A stretch of 64,000 nucleotides of DNA from Pseudodesulfovibrio hydrargyri (GTDB lineage: Bacteria > Desulfobacterota > Desulfovibrionia > Desulfovibrionales > Desulfovibrionaceae), in NCBI RefSeq assembly GCF_001874525.1, contig NZ_LKAQ01000004.1:434001-498000 (forward strand), given 5' to 3'. The stretch's first letter is position 1. Each line of letters opens with the position of its first letter. Below are positions 62,755 through 64,000 of this stretch, in pieces. Under the pieces are notes generated by a model. It ran no database searches. It saw only the letters and a program-made list of their open reading frames with translations, and was not told the origin of the DNA. The position numbers were made by a program, and so were the translations under genes.

Positions 62755-64000
62755 CTACCACCCCTTGCCGGGGTTCATGATCTCGTTGGGGTCGAAGATG
62801 CGGCGCACGGCGTCCATGTAATGGAGCTGGTCCGCGCCGAGCTGTTCGGGCACGAAGGAGGCCTTGGTCAGGCCGGTGCCGTGCTCGCCCGAAATGGTCC
62901 CGCCCAGCTTCACGGCGGCCCGGAACAGCTGCTCCTTGACCCGGTGGGCGGCTTCCAGCTCCCCGGGCCGCTGGGCGTCGTGCATGATGTTGGCGTGGAT
63001 GTTGCCGTCGCCCAGATGGCCGTAGCAGAGCACGGGCAGTCCGGCGTCGGCCCCGGCCTTGTGTGCGATGTCGACCATTTCGGGCACCCGGCCGCGCGGC
63101 ACGGCCAGGTCCTCGGAGAGCTTGTTGGGCCGCAACCGGTAGGAGCCGGGCGAAATTTCCCGACGCGCGGCCCAGACCGCTTCCTCGGCCTCGCCCTCGC
63201 CCGCCTCCATGGAGACGGCCAGGGGGACGAGCGCCTCCTTGAGCCGCCGGACCTCGGCGGCCACGCCCTCGGCCGTGCCGTCGAACTTGAAGAGCAGCGC
63301 GGCCTGCGCCTCCGGGGCCAGAGGGATGTCGCCGAGCAGGCGCAACGCCTTGATCGTGGTGGCGTCCATGAACTCGCAGGCGCAGGGCAGCAGCCCGGCC
63401 CCGAACACGGCCGTGACCCCGTCCATGGAGGCGGCCAGGTCGGCGAACCCGACCAGGATGGAGCTCGATGCCTCGGGCAGGGGGATGAGCTTGACCGTGG
63501 CCCGGGTGATCAGCCCGAGCTTGCCGTTCGCACCGACAAACAGGCGCTTCAGGTCCAGACCGACCACGTCCTTCTGGGAGCGCCCGCCCATGGTCAGCAC
63601 CTTGCCGCCAGGAAGCGCGGCCTCGATGCCGAGCACCCAGTCGCGGGTCACGCCGTACTTGACGGCCCGCAGCCCGCCCGCGCAGGTGGAGATGTTCCCG
63701 CCCATGGTCGAAATCTTCACGCTGGCCGGGTCCGGGGGGTAGAACAGCCCCTTTTCGGCGCACGCCGCCTGGAAGTCCGAGGTGATCACCCCGGGCTCCA
63801 CCTCGGCGGCGAAGTCCCGCCCGTCGATGTCGATGATGCGGTTCATGCGCAGCAGGGAGACGGTCACCCCGTGCAGGCTCGGCACGGTGTTGCCCACCTG
63901 GCCGGTGGCCCGGGCGCGGGGGTAGACGGGCATGCGCTCGGCATCGGCCCATTGCAGAAGCTCGGCAACCTGCTCCCGGCACTCGGGCCGGACCACGGCC
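62755..64000 (-). CDS. FAD-linked oxidase, GlcD/lactate dehydrogenase type (5' end outside window)
   Basis: At least 414 residues; the frame is open through the window edge, so the N-terminus is missing. The PCMH-type FAD domain has the region YPRARATGQVGNT and PPDPASVKISTMGGNIST. The C-terminal FAD-oxidase domain has YGHLGDGNIHANIMHD and ISGEHGTGLTK, the standard motif pair, and it ends FDPNEIMNPGKGW. Such enzymes oxidise D-lactate, glycolate or similar 2-hydroxy acids, and lactate is a main substrate of sulfate reducers. The Fe-S subunit at 59814-60956 is the likely partner. Confidence 0.93.
   Translation of the reverse strand, partial: AVVRPECREQVAELLQWADAERMPVYPRARATGQVGNTVPSLHGVTVSLLRMNRIIDIDGRDFAAEVEPGVITSDFQAACAEKGLFYPPDPASVKISTMGGNISTCAGGLRAVKYGVTRDWVLGIEAALPGGKVLTMGGRSQKDVVGLDLKRLFVGANGKLGLITRATVKLIPLPEASSSILVGFADLAASMDGVTAVFGAGLLPCACEFMDATTIKALRLLGDIPLAPEAQAALLFKFDGTAEGVAAEVRRLKEALVPLAVSMEAGEGEAEEAVWAARREISPGSYRLRPNKLSEDLAVPRGRVPEMVDIAHKAGADAGLPVLCYGHLGDGNIHANIMHDAQRPGELEAAHRVKEQLFRAAVKLGGTISGEHGTGLTKASFVPEQLGADQLHYMDAVRRIFDPNEIMNPGKGW

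Overview
The window is high-GC, densely coded bacterial chromosome. The gene content points to an anaerobic sulfate-reducing deltaproteobacterium of the Desulfovibrio/Pseudodesulfovibrio type. The main evidence is a PerR, rubrerythrin, desulfoferrodoxin, rubredoxin and flavodiiron-oxidase cluster, a c-type-heme chemoreceptor like DcrA, a NifX/Mrp pair behind a sigma-54 promoter, HypAB hydrogenase maturation, futalosine-route menaquinone genes, and LPS genes (hldD, lptD). This assignment comes from gene content only. I found no tRNA, rRNA, CRISPR, phage or IS element; the window reads as core genome with small accessory islands.

Layout. 1-4.0 kb: a drug-efflux ABC operon (permease cut by the window edge, fused double ATPase, HlyD adaptor) behind its MarR regulator, with a palindromic operator between the -35 and -10. 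4.1-10.9 kb: an aminotransferase, a dCache chemoreceptor, ilvD, an uncharacterised protein and intergenic palindromic repeats. 11-14 kb: a CoA-disulfide/polysulfide reductase-like flavoprotein with a rhodanese domain and an upstream FNR-type box, then ribB behind an FMN riboswitch. 14.2-19.3 kb: hypA-hypB, a secreted hydrolase, a PAS/sigma-54 activator, and a sigma-54 promoter driving a NifX-like protein and an Mrp ATPase. 19.6-22.2 kb: an SDR enzyme, a TPR/HD-GYP pair behind a Fur-box promoter, and a YscW-type lipoprotein. 22.3-26.2 kb: DUF47 protein, Pit transporter and PhoR-like kinase, read from a promoter with a Pho box. 26.5-33.3 kb: hldD-lptD-mutL-alr and a small gene. 33.5-37.3 kb: a VWA-OmpA protein, a secreted protein, a nuclease-fold protein, YwbE and YaiI.

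37.7-41.6 kb is an oxygen-defence locus: perR, then rbr, dfx, three rubredoxin genes and the flavodiiron protein. perR and rbr share an almost identical promoter/operator. 41.7-44.3 kb: a tetraheme cytochrome and a heme-containing chemoreceptor. 44.4-52 kb: purL (PurS fusion), a polyprenyl synthase, mqnB, a nucleotide-sugar dehydrogenase, and a UbiE/MenG methyltransferase with a histone-like Lys/Ala tail. 52-54.4 kb: small membrane and secreted proteins, including a Nif11-like peptide. 54.5-57 kb: secA. 57.2-59.8 kb: three related membrane modules, two fused in one frame. 59.8-64 kb: the Fe-S and FAD subunits of a lactate/glycolate-type oxidase, with a sulfur/redox cassette (MauE-like, rhodanese, C_GCAxxG_C_C protein) between them.

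The most informative signals are regulatory. Paired PerR-type promoters, a Fur-controlled c-di-GMP phosphodiesterase, two opposed Pho-box arrays, an FNR box, a sigma-54 promoter beside its likely activator, and a terminator that contains the next gene's ribosome binding site are all readable directly. No single new system stands out. The best candidates for undescribed biology are the triple membrane module, the Nif11-like peptide, the UbiE tail and the sulfur cassette.
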